Positions 34,732-43,151 are shown, counted from the first letter of the stretch. The stretch is 64,000 bases of DNA from Enterococcus faecalis 13-SD-W-01 (GCA_000415185.1 KE351679.1:124802-188801); one strand, 5' to 3'. Numbers and translations: made by a program. The notes: generated by a model not told the origin, from the letters alone.

Positions 34732-36090
34732 ATGAACGAAAAAGCTTTACATTATTTGAGAGAGAAACAGACAAGCAAACTGAAAGCTCTTCTTTTGGCT
34801 GCTGAAGACTTAGAGATCATCCAGCTGCTGAGTATGGTTTCGCCGGATGAACAAGTGATTCTTTTCCGCTTGCTTTCCAAAGAAAAAGCCTTGAATATCT
34901 TTGAACAGCTGGATACGACATCACAATACAATCTGTTGCGTTCGTTTACAGATGAACGGGCAAAAGATTTCGTCAATGAGCTGGCTCCAGATGATCGTGT
35001 ACGTTTGCTAGATGAGCTTCCTGCTGGTGTAGCAAAAAAACTTTTAGAATCTTTATCCCCTGAAGAAAGGCAATCGACCAATCTGCTGATGGGCTATGAA
35101 TCTGAAACTTCTGGAAGAATCATGACAACTGAATTTATTTCGCTAAAAAAAGAAATGACCGTGTCAGAAGCGCTGGATAAAATCAGACGCCAGGCAAAAT
35201 TCAAAGAAACGATTTATATTCTTTACGTGACGGATCAGCAAAAAGTCCTGCAGGGTGTTCTTTCTCTGAAAGAGCTGCTGATTGCGGAGGGTGATGCGCG
35301 TATTGAAGACATCATGCTGCGGCGGGCAATCAGTGTGTCAACAGATACTGACCAAGAAGAAACAGCTAATTTGTTAAAAGAACTTGATCTTATTGCTTTG
35401 CCAGTCGTTGATAAAGAAAATCGGCTGGTAGGAATCGTAACAGTCGATGATGCATTGGATATCTTGGAGCAGGAAACGACTGAAGACATGTTCAACGAAG
35501 CTGGATTAGTGGATGTTGCCTCAACTGAATCTGACCGAAGCAATGTGCTGATCAACGGCAGTTTTAAAGAAATATGGAAAGTCCGTTTGCCATTTCTAGT
35601 GATCACGCTAGTTGCAGGGATGTTTGCAGGAGCTGTGATCGATGAGTTTGAGCAAACGTTAGAAGCTGTAGCAGCGGTAGCGATTTTCATTCCTTTGATC
35701 ATGGATATGGGCGGCAATATAGGAACACAATCTTCCACTGTTTTTGTTCGAGGCATGTCATTAGGCCACATTGATCTTTCTTCCTTCATGAAATACTTTT
35801 TGAAGGAAACAGGAGTTGGTTTTAGTCTGGGGATCATTGTTGGGATTTGTTCAGGGATCATAGCGGCGGTATGGCAAGGAATTCCTTTGTTAGGTGTCGC
35901 TGTTGCGATTTCTTTAGTGTTCGCTATGACATTAGCAGCAGCGTTAGGTTTTCTGATCCCATTTTTGTTGATCAAACTGAATATCGATCAAGCAGCAGGG
36001 GCGGCGCCAATCATTACATCTATTAAAGATATTGCAGGTTTATTGATTTATTTTATTTCTGTGAATCTATTGCTGGGGCATTTATTATAA
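34732..36090 (+). CDS. mgtE: Magnesium transporter MgtE
   Basis: 452 residues, GGAGG before the ATG. N-terminal superhelical domain (about 1-130), tandem CBS domains (about 135-260), connecting helix and five membrane helices. The pore motif PLIMDMGGNIGTQSS and the final PIITSIKDIAG are conserved. MgtE is a dimeric magnesium channel gated by magnesium binding to the cytoplasmic CBS domains. No M-box riboswitch is seen in the short upstream gap, so control may lie only at protein level. Confidence 0.96.
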   Translation: MNEKALHYLREKQTSKLKALLLAAEDLEIIQLLSMVSPDEQVILFRLLSKEKALNIFEQLDTTSQYNLLRSFTDERAKDFVNELAPDDRVRLLDELPAGVAKKLLESLSPEERQSTNLLMGYESETSGRIMTTEFISLKKEMTVSEALDKIRRQAKFKETIYILYVTDQQKVLQGVLSLKELLIAEGDARIEDIMLRRAISVSTDTDQEETANLLKELDLIALPVVDKENRLVGIVTVDDALDILEQETTEDMFNEAGLVDVASTESDRSNVLINGSFKEIWKVRLPFLVITLVAGMFAGAVIDEFEQTLEAVAAVAIFIPLIMDMGGNIGTQSSTVFVRGMSLGHIDLSSFMKYFLKETGVGFSLGIIVGICSGIIAAVWQGIPLLGVAVAISLVFAMTLAAALGFLIPFLLIKLNIDQAAGAAPIITSIKDIAGLLIYFISVNLLLGHLL

Positions 36091-36100
36091 AAAGAGTGCG

Positions 36101-36147
36101 AAAACAAAGAGGCAAAGGCATAACAGCTTTTTGTTTCTTTGTTTTTT
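36101..36147 (+). terminator. Terminator after mgtE
   Basis: AACAAAGA and TTCTTTGTT arms with A-rich and T-rich flanks, ending in seven T residues. Confidence 0.65.
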
Positions 36148-36335
36148 TATATCACATTAGTTATTGAAGAATCGGGTATCCAAAGCGGAAAAAATACGGT
36201 ATGATTAAATTTAGCTGATAAAAATGGCTTTATTTTTAAAATAAATAAAGGGTTTTATCATCAAAATTCTCTTTAACTGTTCAAACAGAAAGAACGCCTA
36301 TCAGTTCTAAAAGCTAAGTGAAGGTGGAGATATAT

Positions 36336-36953
36336 GTGAAAAAAGTACCTGCTGTTTTGATTGGATTATTATGGATCAGCTTATCGCTGAACTTCTTTTT
36401 GCTGCCGCATAATATTGCTTCAGGCGGCGTAGGGGCAATTGGGTTTCTAGTAGAAATGATTTTCTCAGTTGACCGGCATTTGATCGTGACGGTTGTCAAC
36501 TTTACGATGCTTGCGTTAGCCTTTCTCTTTTTGGGAAGACAAACATTTGCCAAAACGTTGCTGGGAAGCCTGCTTTTTCCGGTATACTTGCGGTTTCTGC
36601 CGGAATATCAGCTGCTTTCTTCCTATACGTTGTCATTACTTGTCGGCAGCTGTTTATTCAGTTTCGGTATTTATTCTCTTTACCGCGTAGGTGCATCGAA
36701 TGGCGGAGTGACAGTACCGCCGCTCTTATTTGAAAAATATTTTCGAATGGACAAAGCAATCGGGATCTTTGTGACGAATTTGATTATTATTGTCCTGAAT
36801 TTTGTCGCATTAGGAATAAGAAAAGCAGTCATCGCTGCGTTATCGATCGGCCTGATTTCATTGTTTATGAAAGTGATGGTGATGTATGCGCAGCGGAGAA
36901 ACAAAGAAATTCCAGAAAATGTTGAGAAAAAAATCATCAAAAAAGCGGTTTGA
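36336..36953 (+). CDS. YitT-family membrane protein, short form
   Basis: About 205 residues. GTG at 36336 is preferred because AAGGTGGAG (36321-36329) precedes it. Five membrane segments with LLPHNIASGGVGAIGF and VGASNGGVTVPPLLFEKYF, both diagnostic of YitT (DUF161). The usual C-terminal DUF2179 domain is absent; compare the full-length relative at 56600-57439. Substrate unknown. Confidence 0.82.
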   Translation: MKKVPAVLIGLLWISLSLNFFLLPHNIASGGVGAIGFLVEMIFSVDRHLIVTVVNFTMLALAFLFLGRQTFAKTLLGSLLFPVYLRFLPEYQLLSSYTLSLLVGSCLFSFGIYSLYRVGASNGGVTVPPLLFEKYFRMDKAIGIFVTNLIIIVLNFVALGIRKAVIAALSIGLISLFMKVMVMYAQRRNKEIPENVEKKIIKKAV

Positions 36954-36972
36954 TTTTCTCTATAAACAAATA

Positions 36973-37010
36973 AAAAACGAGGCTCTCCTGTTAAGGAAGC
37001 CTCGTTTTTT
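36973..37010. terminator. Bidirectional terminator between the YitT gene and the histidine kinase gene
   Basis: AAAAAACGAGGCT / AGCCTCGTTTTTT with inner TCCT/AGGA pairing. It ends one base before the kinase stop codon and serves both convergent genes. Confidence 0.9.
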
Positions 37011-38324
37011 CTATTTAAGCGGTAAACGAATCTGGAACTCTACACCTTTTGGCAGGTGATCCTTCACTGTGATTTGTCCTTTATGTTGTTCAATGAGTTG
37101 TTTCGCTATGGCCAGCCCTAATCCATAGCCGCCGGTTTCTTTTGATCTCGATTGATCTTCTCGATAAAAGCGGTCAAAAATCTTTGGCTTTTCTTCATCT
37201 GAAATCGATGGTCCTGAATTGCTCACGTTGATTTGCCATTCTTTTGGTGTTACATGAGAAGAGAGTTGGATCGAGTCGCCTGTTTGGGTATATTTCAACG
37301 CATTATCGAGCAGGATGACTAGTACTTGATGGATTCTTTTTTCATCAATAACGACTTTTGCGTTTCCTTCTAATGAAAGTGTGAATGTCTTGCCGTCTAG
37401 TTCTGCCATTTCTTGGAAGGGACGAGCAAGCTGTTTGATAAAAATCTGCGGTTCGATCTCTGTTTTTGTTAATACTTGCTGCGCAGAATCCCGAGCGAGT
37501 GTCAGCAGATCCGAAGTGAGTCCGGTCAATCTTCGTGTCTCTGTCAGCGCCTGTGCGATACTTTCGGACTCTTCGATGATCGTGTGGTCTGGTTTAGTAA
37601 AAAGATGCTCTAAACTGTTCTGAATGATCGTCAGAGGCGTTCGAAGCTCGTGGGAAGCATTCTCTACGAATTCTTTCTGTTTGCGCCAAGAAACGATTAT
37701 AGGACGCATATTTAAATTCGATAGATAATAACTGATACCGATCGAAATCAACCAAAACACGATCATACAGCCAATCAAAATCGATTGGAAGGTCTCCATT
37801 GACGCTTTTACTTGATTAACGTTCGCAACAACTTGGACATAAGCGATCTCTTGGTCATTTTCAGGTGCTTTAGCGGTAATCGAACGAAAGGAAAGCGGAG
37901 TGGTATCTTCTTGGCTGTTCAAATTAATCATTTGGATAGTATCTAAGTTGTCTTTGTCTAAAGTCAATTCTTCCAGCTGATCAAAACGCCCGCCTAGCGC
38001 TTCTTTGTTTAATATTTCGCCCGAAGAAGACCAAAGAATCACTTGTGTATTGAAACGATCATTTTCCGGTTCTGCTAAAGGGCGGTTATTCTCTGTATTA
38101 GGGTCTAAGCGTAAAAAAGGATCACCTTGCTTGTAACGGTTGATTTCCAGCTGGACAGTACGAGAATCCGAGCTGATCCGGTTTAACGAAAGATCGGTCT
38201 GCTGATAAGCTGTTTGATCAAGCAGTTGTAAGATGATCAAACTGAGCAAGAAAAAGATAATCGCAAAAGCTGTGACATTGGCAGCAAAAAAGCGTCCTCT
38301 TTGTTTACGAGTGATTTCATCCAT
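37011..38324 (-). CDS. ciaH: Sensor histidine kinase, CiaH-like
   Basis: 437 residues. Membrane helices at about 15-35 and 185-207 enclose an extracellular sensor domain. The H-box is FVENASHELRTPL with the phosphorylated His near 232; the ATP-binding region has NALKY, a degenerate G1 (NSGPSIS) and GYGLGLAI. Its gene overlaps the response regulator gene by 8 bases. The CiaH assignment rests mainly on the partner's strong CiaR character. CiaH senses envelope stress in streptococci. Confidence 0.85.
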   Translation of the reverse strand: MDEITRKQRGRFFAANVTAFAIIFFLLSLIILQLLDQTAYQQTDLSLNRISSDSRTVQLEINRYKQGDPFLRLDPNTENNRPLAEPENDRFNTQVILWSSSGEILNKEALGGRFDQLEELTLDKDNLDTIQMINLNSQEDTTPLSFRSITAKAPENDQEIAYVQVVANVNQVKASMETFQSILIGCMIVFWLISIGISYYLSNLNMRPIIVSWRKQKEFVENASHELRTPLTIIQNSLEHLFTKPDHTIIEESESIAQALTETRRLTGLTSDLLTLARDSAQQVLTKTEIEPQIFIKQLARPFQEMAELDGKTFTLSLEGNAKVVIDEKRIHQVLVILLDNALKYTQTGDSIQLSSHVTPKEWQINVSNSGPSISDEEKPKIFDRFYREDQSRSKETGGYGLGLAIAKQLIEQHKGQITVKDHLPKGVEFQIRLPLK

Positions 38325-39003
38325 CTTGTTTTTCTCCTTGCATCAAATAGCCGACATTTCGCAACGTCTTGATTTCTTTATCAATCGATGTTTGCCGCAG
38401 ATGTTTTCTAAGATTGCTCATATAAACTTCGACTACCGTGATCGTCGTGTCCGAGTCGAACCCCCAAATACGGTCAAAAATCTGTTCTTTGGTCAAAATG
38501 ATTCCTCTGTTTTGCAAAAAGTACGTCAGCAATTCGAATTCTTTACCTTGGATTGGTAAGATTTCTCCTTGGTAAAGCACTTCATTTTTATTTAAATCAC
38601 AAACCAAACCTTTGTATTCAATCTGATTTTCGCTGAACAAACCAAGGGAACGCTTCAATAACGCTTTTACCCGCATTGTTAATTCTTCACGATAGAAGGG
38701 TTTGGTCAAATAATCATCGGCCCCTTTTTCAAATCCTTCGATCTTATCATCCAACGCATCTTTTGCGGTCAAAATAAGAACAGGTACGCGATTTTTTTGT
38801 TTCCGGATTTCTGCTAAAACTTCGTAGCCGTTCATCTCCGGCATCATCAAGTCCAAAATCACAAGATCATACACACCGGTCTCAATCTCATATAATCCTT
38901 CACTGCCGTCGTAAACTTGTGTAATCTCACCAAAATCATTTAAAATCTCCTTGATATTTCTGGAGAGTAATTTATCGTCTTCTACTATCAATAACTTAAT
39001 CAT
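38317..39003 (-). CDS. ciaR: OmpR-family response regulator, CiaR-like
   Basis: 228 residues, GAGGTGG before the ATG. Receiver domain with Asp in LVILDLMMPEMNGYE (about residue 51) and Lys near 103; winged-helix effector domain with IFDRIWGFDSDTTI and VVEVYMSNLRKHL. Receiver and effector segments closely resemble streptococcal CiaR. A direct repeat typical of CiaR boxes lies just upstream, suggesting autoactivation. The system usually controls cell-wall stress, competence and csRNA genes in streptococci; enterococcal targets are less clear. Confidence 0.88.
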   Translation of the reverse strand: MIKLLIVEDDKLLSRNIKEILNDFGEITQVYDGSEGLYEIETGVYDLVILDLMMPEMNGYEVLAEIRKQKNRVPVLILTAKDALDDKIEGFEKGADDYLTKPFYREELTMRVKALLKRSLGLFSENQIEYKGLVCDLNKNEVLYQGEILPIQGKEFELLTYFLQNRGIILTKEQIFDRIWGFDSDTTITVVEVYMSNLRKHLRQTSIDKEIKTLRNVGYLMQGEKQDG

Positions 39004-39039
39004 TTTTTACCACCTCTTTTTTTAGTATCACATAAGAAG

Positions 39040-39056
39040 CATAAACCAACCTTAAA
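39040..39056 (-). promoter_or_regulatory. CiaR-like direct repeat upstream of ciaRH
   Basis: On the minus strand TTTAAG-GTTGG-TTTATG, against the CiaR box TTTAAG-N5-TTTAAG (one mismatch). It overlaps the place where a -35 element would be for a possible -10 GATACT (plus 39024-39029), the usual position of activating CiaR boxes. It also lies partly in the 3' end of the rpiR-like gene. Confidence 0.6.
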
Positions 39057-39939
39057 GAGGCGGCAATTCAGGACGATATTCTGTCAATAATCCTTTTTGC
39101 ATGACTTCTTGTTTTTCTTTTAGATCCAGGATGTTTTTTTGAAAATCTTTTGCATACAAAATCGAAAAAAGCGTATTTAATATATAATCAAAGCTGATTT
39201 GGGAAGAAAATGTCGCCACTTTTGCGAAATCATATTCCTCTTGCGCTGTAATGATCTTGTGTTTTGCTTGCTTGGCCAATGTAGAACTAGGATTACCTGT
39301 CAAAAGAAGAGCAGGAATCTCTTTTTGGTTGAAATAAGCCATCAATTTTTCGTAATGATGGACACGTCCGCTGTAACTGACAAATAAGGCGCAGTCTCTT
39401 GGCGTGAGATGTGCGGCGTTCCAAGAAGAATTACTGTATTCTTCGGCTAAAATAAAGAATTTATTCAATTTGACTAACTTGCTTTGAAAGCTTCGAGCAG
39501 TGACTTGCGAATCCCCCTTAGCGAAAATAAAAACCCGTTCAGCTTTATACAAATAATCTGCAAATAATCCTAGATCTTGCGTTTCAATCTGGATTTGTGT
39601 ACGTTTGATCGTTCGCGTCGTTAATTCTGCGATTTTTTCAGCGATGATTTTCGGGTCATCTTCTTGAGAAAAGGGGAAATTAGGATCAATCGACTCATTC
39701 AACTGCTGCTGCAGACGATAAACTTCCCGACTTAATTCATGTCTAAATGTCTTGAATCCAGAATAACCTAGTTTTTTGCACATACGGATAATTGCCGAAT
39801 GCGAAGTATAGGTTTTTTTAGCGAGTTCTTCAATCGTCATATTTACTGCTGTCTGGAAATTTTTCTCCAAATAATCAGCAATCCGTTTTTCTGTCTGCGT
39901 AAAATTCTCCTGCTGTTTCAGCTGGTCTCCAATCAACAT
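39052..39939 (-). CDS. RpiR/MurR-family regulator with SIS domain
   Basis: About 295 residues from the ATG at 39939, preceded by GGAGAT; the frame is open further upstream without ribosome site. N-terminal RpiR helix-turn-helix (ADYLEKNFQTAVNM, then LAKKTYTSHSAIIRMCKKLG) and C-terminal SIS phosphosugar-binding domain (about 120-270, with FAKGDSQ and SYSGRVHHYEKL). Divergent from an oxidoreductase gene that it probably controls. Ligand unknown. Confidence 0.88.
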   Translation of the reverse strand: MLIGDQLKQQENFTQTEKRIADYLEKNFQTAVNMTIEELAKKTYTSHSAIIRMCKKLGYSGFKTFRHELSREVYRLQQQLNESIDPNFPFSQEDDPKIIAEKIAELTTRTIKRTQIQIETQDLGLFADYLYKAERVFIFAKGDSQVTARSFQSKLVKLNKFFILAEEYSNSSWNAAHLTPRDCALFVSYSGRVHHYEKLMAYFNQKEIPALLLTGNPSSTLAKQAKHKIITAQEEYDFAKVATFSSQISFDYILNTLFSILYAKDFQKNILDLKEKQEVMQKGLLTEYRPELPPL

Positions 39940-40058
39940 AACATCATCTCCATGTCCTCTATCATAACAAAAAAAGAGACTGATTGAACATAATGAACAA
40001 AAAAGCTGGAAGTAGTACAAGAAAAATGAACATTTTTACCAATAACCGGCAAAGATAA

Positions 40059-40074
40059 GACAAAAGACGTTGTC
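40059..40074. promoter_or_regulatory. Palindrome between the divergent regulator and oxidoreductase genes
   Basis: GACA-N8-TGTC at 40059-40074 (GACAAAAGACGTTGTC) sits in the 178-base gap between the two divergent starts, about 40 bases before the oxidoreductase ATG. It is a candidate operator for the RpiR-type protein; weak evidence. Confidence 0.3.
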
Positions 40075-40117
40075 ACAGATATACTTAGGTTATCAACGTT
40101 TTAGGAGGAATTTTTAT

Positions 40118-41137
40118 ATGTTAACTATTGCTTATCTTGGAAACGGAAAAAGTACGAACCGTTATCATTTGCCATTTTCTGGTAAATTAAAGGACAAAAT
40201 CAGAATCAAAACCATCTTTTCTCCAGTAGAAGACACACCTTGGGAAAAAATCGAAGGAGTCAATTATACGACTCGTTTAGAAGACTTATGGGAAGATCCC
40301 GAGATTCAATTGGTTGTTATTACAACGCCGCCTAAATTCCATTATCAATATGGAAAAATAGCTTTAGAAAAAGGGAAAAATGTATTGATGGAAAAACCTT
40401 TTGCCGAAACCTCAGAAGAAGCCAAAGAACTATTTGCTTTAGCAAAAGAAAAAAATCTATTCATCCAATGTTATCAAAACCGCCGCTTTGACTCGGATTT
40501 CTTGACGGTTCAGAAGGTCATCGAAAGTGGTCGTTTGGGCGATATCCTGGAAGTAGAGATGCACTTTGATTACTTTAGACCTGAAGTACCAGAGAACACC
40601 CATGAATTTTCCGTACCGAATAGTTATTTGTATGGTCATGCTTGTCATACAGTCGACCAAGTATTATCTTATTTTGGCAAACCAGATGATATCCATTACG
40701 AAGTACGTCAGCTTTTGGGTAAAGGACGAATGAATGATTATTTTGATCTTGATTTTTTCTATGACGCAATGAAAATCTCTGTAAAATCAAGTTATTTCCG
40801 TATCAAGGAACGACCAAGCTTTGTCGTTTATGGCAAAAAAGGAATGTTCCTAAAACAGACAAAAGACCGCCAAGAAGAACACTTGAAAATGTTCTATATG
40901 CCGGATCATGCAGATTTTGGCGTCGATACACCCGAACAATACGGTGTACTGACTTATATGGATAATGATGGCGTTTATCATGAAGAAAAAGTCATTTCTG
41001 AAGTAGGAGATTACAGCCGTGTCTATGAAGGAATCTATGAAACACTAATCAACGGCGCAGAAAAAATCGTCAAAGATGAAGAAACGATTTTGCAAATCGA
41101 GATTTTAGAAAAAGGAATCAGCCAGATCAAAGAATAA
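40118..41137 (+). CDS. Gfo/Idh/MocA-family oxidoreductase
   Basis: About 339 residues from the ATG at 40118, after AGGAGG (40103-40108). N-terminal Rossmann domain, with VVITTPPKFHYQYGKIALEKG and the EKP motif MEKPFAET that carries the substrate-binding lysine. The C-terminal GFO_IDH_MocA domain starts near residue 130. The first loop (YLGNGKSTNRYHLPF) matches the EF-type YdgJ/ScyllO-like subgroup. NAD(P)-dependent oxidation of a sugar or cyclitol is expected. A weak hairpin follows. Confidence 0.9.
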   Translation: MLTIAYLGNGKSTNRYHLPFSGKLKDKIRIKTIFSPVEDTPWEKIEGVNYTTRLEDLWEDPEIQLVVITTPPKFHYQYGKIALEKGKNVLMEKPFAETSEEAKELFALAKEKNLFIQCYQNRRFDSDFLTVQKVIESGRLGDILEVEMHFDYFRPEVPENTHEFSVPNSYLYGHACHTVDQVLSYFGKPDDIHYEVRQLLGKGRMNDYFDLDFFYDAMKISVKSSYFRIKERPSFVVYGKKGMFLKQTKDRQEEHLKMFYMPDHADFGVDTPEQYGVLTYMDNDGVYHEEKVISEVGDYSRVYEGIYETLINGAEKIVKDEETILQIEILEKGISQIKE

Positions 41138-41205
41138 AAAGTAAAAAGCGTTTACTTTTATATAACAAGGCTTTCTACTTGTATAGTTTGGTCTGTATTC
41201 GTTAC

Positions 41206-41228
41206 TATAAAGTAAAGATAACTTTATA
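41206..41228. repeat. Palindrome at the promoter of the acidic repeat protein
   Basis: TATAAAGT (41206-41213) and ACTTTATA (41221-41228) form a perfect 8-base inverted repeat. The left arm overlaps a possible -10 element and the right arm ends at the ribosome site AGGAGG. It may be an operator or a leader hairpin that masks the ribosome site. Confidence 0.45.
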
Positions 41229-41240
41229 GGAGGAACCATT

Positions 41241-41522
41241 ATGACAAATTATGACGGTGAAAAGCACGAACGTTTAAGAGGATCGATGGCACCTAAAACA
41301 GATAAAGATGTGGCTTTAGCAGGTACAAATTCCGGCGAAACAGAAGAAAAAGAAGAATCGTTAGCTGGAACAAACTCTGGTGAAGAAAAAGAAGCTGCTT
41401 TGTCTGGTTCAAACGCCGTAGAGGAAGATGCCCCAGAAAAGCATAAAAACAAACTTGAAGAAGAAGCAGAAGAGTTTGTGGAAGAAATCAAAGAGAAATT
41501 CCACCACAAAGACAAAGAATAA
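41241..41522 (+). CDS. Small highly acidic repeat-containing protein
   Basis: 93 residues, AGGAGG before the ATG. Three imperfect repeats (ALAGTNSGETEEKEE, SLAGTNSGEEKEA, ALSGSNAVEEDAPEK) fill the middle; the last 35 residues form a Glu/Lys-rich helix (LEEEAEEFVEEIKEKF) with two histidines. No membrane segment or signal. Likely a cytoplasmic stress-type or disordered protein; no family recognised. Monocistronic, with a terminator. Confidence 0.7.
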   Translation: MTNYDGEKHERLRGSMAPKTDKDVALAGTNSGETEEKEESLAGTNSGEEKEAALSGSNAVEEDAPEKHKNKLEEEAEEFVEEIKEKFHHKDKE

Positions 41523-41524
41523 GT

Positions 41525-41567
41525 GAAGCTTGGTGTTCTGATAAAACAGAGCACTAGGCTTTTTTTA
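41525..41567 (+). terminator. Terminator after the acidic repeat protein gene
   Basis: Arms of about 15 bases (from 41526 and to about 41562) pair with several G-T wobbles, followed by a run of T residues. Confidence 0.75.
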
Positions 41568-41671
41568 TTTTCGGATATCTATTTTTTCTACATCAAGAAA
41601 AAACTGTTATTTTTATAAGACAAAGCTATACTATCATAACCTATAGAACCAATCATTTTAGTAAGGAGAAA

Positions 41672-41728
41672 ATGACAGCGTTTAACGGTGTAATATGTTT
41701 GACGCTTTTTTTCAAAAGACATATATAG
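41672..41728 (+). CDS. Possible 18-codon peptide or leader
   Basis: An ATG at 41672 follows a good AAGGAGAA site; the frame ends after 18 residues (start MTAFNGVICL). A GAGGAGGG site occurs 30 bases further without a standard start codon. The leader may belong to the following membrane protein genes. Coding is unproven. Confidence 0.3.
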   Translation: MTAFNGVICLTLFFKRHI

Positions 41729-41834
41729 CGGTTCTGAACGTTTTTTACAGGTAGAGGAGGGAAGAAATACTTAAAAAGAATTGGAATACCTTATCATCTG
41801 TGTTTCAAAAAAATAAAAGGCAGGTTAGTTGGAA

Positions 41835-42122
41835 ATGGTTGATTATTATTTACGTGTCTATGAAGGACTGACACAGTTTCAAAATCTAGAACTCTTTTTT
41901 ACCTCTTTATTAATAGCAGCAGTCTCAGCAGTTGGGTTCTTTTTTTTCCTGTATATTATGCTTTTCTGTATAGGGCGACTAGGCAGTTATTGGCGTATTC
42001 GTTCAAAAGGCAGTTATAAACAAAAAGGTGGGCTGCCTAAAAAGCCGCAAGCTCAAACCAGTTCAAACAAAGAGTTCTCTAATACAGCAAACAAAAGAGA
42101 CATGTATCTGAAAAATAAATAA
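41835..42122 (+). CDS. Small membrane protein with basic cytoplasmic tail
   Basis: About 95 residues from the ATG at 41835 (a TTG at 41829 is also possible; neither has a strong ribosome site). One or two hydrophobic segments (about 20-48), then a basic, Ser/Asn-rich tail. Unknown family. It lies 43 bases before another small membrane protein, probably in one transcript. Confidence 0.5.
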   Translation: MVDYYLRVYEGLTQFQNLELFFTSLLIAAVSAVGFFFFLYIMLFCIGRLGSYWRIRSKGSYKQKGGLPKKPQAQTSSNKEFSNTANKRDMYLKNK

Positions 42123-42165
42123 ACGTGTTATTTAGGTGGTCTATTTATTTAGATAAGGAGGATAT

Positions 42166-42405
42166 ATGGGTATCAGTGTAGTAAACGAAACAATTGCTGC
42201 AACAGGAATCATTGCTTTCTTGCTTTGGTTTGCTGTCTTTTCTCTAATCATTTTTTCTATATGGTACAAACCAAAGAAGACCTACAGCTTTGAGAAGCGG
42301 AAGGGCGCGAGTATCCCGCCGCTGATCATTGCTTTGATTATTTTGGTTGTTCTAGGAGGATATATCGGTGTGCTCGTTTATCAGGTAGCGGTCTTTCGAT
42401 TTTGA
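42166..42405 (+). CDS. Small two-helix membrane protein
   Basis: 79 residues, TAAGGAGG before the ATG. Two membrane helices (about 10-32 and 50-75) separated by a basic loop YKPKKTYSFEKRKG. No known family. Followed by a bidirectional terminator shared with cstR. Confidence 0.65.
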   Translation: MGISVVNETIAATGIIAFLLWFAVFSLIIFSIWYKPKKTYSFEKRKGASIPPLIIALIILVVLGGYIGVLVYQVAVFRF

Positions 42406-42409
42406 GCAC

Positions 42410-42447
42410 AAAAAATAAGAACCTAACATCAGGTTCTTATTTTTTTA
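42410..42447. terminator. Bidirectional terminator
   Basis: AAAATAAGAACCT / AGGTTCTTATTTT with a 6-base loop and flanking A- and T-runs. It overlaps the end of cstR and serves both convergent transcripts. Confidence 0.9.
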
Positions 42448-42694
42448 CGATCATATTGATAGCTTGCTCGATTTTTTCTTGTTGTTCTTTCGTGTTGCTT
42501 TGCGGTTGTTCTAAACAATGTTTCAAGTTTTCCGCAACAATGATACCCATGACACGGTCAATACTTGAACGCACCGCACTTAATTGTGTCACGATATCGA
42601 TACATTCTTTCTCATCGTCGATCATGGTCTGGATGCCGCGAAGCTGACCCTCTGCACGCTTTAACCGATTGATGACTTTTTTCTTTTCTACCAA
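42437..42694 (-). CDS. cstR: CstR-type persulfide-sensing repressor (CsoR family)
   Basis: 85 residues from a TTG start with GGAG upstream. All-helical CsoR/FrmR fold. Cys31 and Cys60 are present, while the position four residues before Cys60, a copper-ligand His in CsoR, is Asn56. This is the CstR signature: a dithiol sensor that forms di- to tetrasulfide links with reactive sulfur species and then releases DNA. It is divergent from a rhodanese and a CoA-persulfide reductase. Two CsoR-type operators lie in the shared promoter region. Confidence 0.88.
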   Translation of the reverse strand: MVEKKKVINRLKRAEGQLRGIQTMIDDEKECIDIVTQLSAVRSSIDRVMGIIVAENLKHCLEQPQSNTKEQQEKIEQAINMIVKK

Positions 42695-42720
42695 CTCGTC
42701 ACGCTCCTTTTTTTGATATT

Positions 42721-42737
42721 ATACTCTATAAGGGTAT
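42721..42737. promoter_or_regulatory. CstR operator, site 1
   Basis: ATACTCTATAAGGGTAT is an imperfect palindrome of the CsoR/CstR type. It lies 27 bases upstream of the cstR start and would give autoregulation. Confidence 0.55.
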
Positions 42738-42768
42738 TTTTTTCAAATATCCCGTGATTGATAATAAA

Positions 42769-42811
42769 TTGACAAACTTCAAAAAGAATCGTATGATACC
42801 CCTATAGGTAT
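42769..42811 (+). promoter_or_regulatory. Persulfide operon promoter with CstR operator, site 2
   Basis: TTGACA (42769-42774), 17 bases, TATGAT (42792-42797). ATACCCCTATAGGTAT (42796-42811) overlaps the -10 and start point and is a near-perfect palindrome. Bound CstR would block transcription of the rhodanese and reductase genes. Confidence 0.8.
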
Positions 42812-42829
42812 AAAAAGGAGAAGGATAGA

Positions 42830-43150
42830 ATGTTTAATTTATTTAAAAAAACAGATTTATCAAGCGTTTCAGCCGCGGAATTACCAGCAGTAATGAAAGA
42901 GAAAGATTTATTGATTGATGTAAGAAGTCCGGAAGAATACTACATGGGGCATATAAAAAAAGCAAAAAATGTACCGCTGGATAAGCTAACAGAGTATCAG
43001 CCTGCTGAAAATAAAAAAATATATGTTATTTGCCAGTCTGGCATGCGAAGCAAACAAGGTGCAAAAATTTTACAGCGCAGAGGTTATGATATAGTAAATG
43101 TAAAAGATGGAATGAACGCCTGGAATGGATCAGTCAAAAGGGGGAGATAG
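42830..43150 (+). CDS. Single-domain rhodanese (sulfurtransferase)
   Basis: 106 residues, AAGGAGAAGG before the ATG. One rhodanese domain with the active-site loop CQSGMRS (Cys near 65) and LLIDVRSPEEYYMGHI. It would carry persulfide sulfur between acceptors in the cytoplasm. Its stop overlaps the ribosome site of the reductase gene, 1 base before the reductase ATG, so the two are co-translated. It corresponds in position to RhdA of the E. faecalis cst-like operon. Confidence 0.9.
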   Translation: MFNLFKKTDLSSVSAAELPAVMKEKDLLIDVRSPEEYYMGHIKKAKNVPLDKLTEYQPAENKKIYVICQSGMRSKQGAKILQRRGYDIVNVKDGMNAWNGSVKRGR

Positions 43151-43151
43151 T

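Noticed and set aside
35235-35975. A 246-codon open frame on the minus strand
   Set aside because: It is antisense to mgtE, whose frame, length and motifs are unambiguous. The antisense peptide has low-complexity Thr/Ile/Pro composition and no ribosome site.
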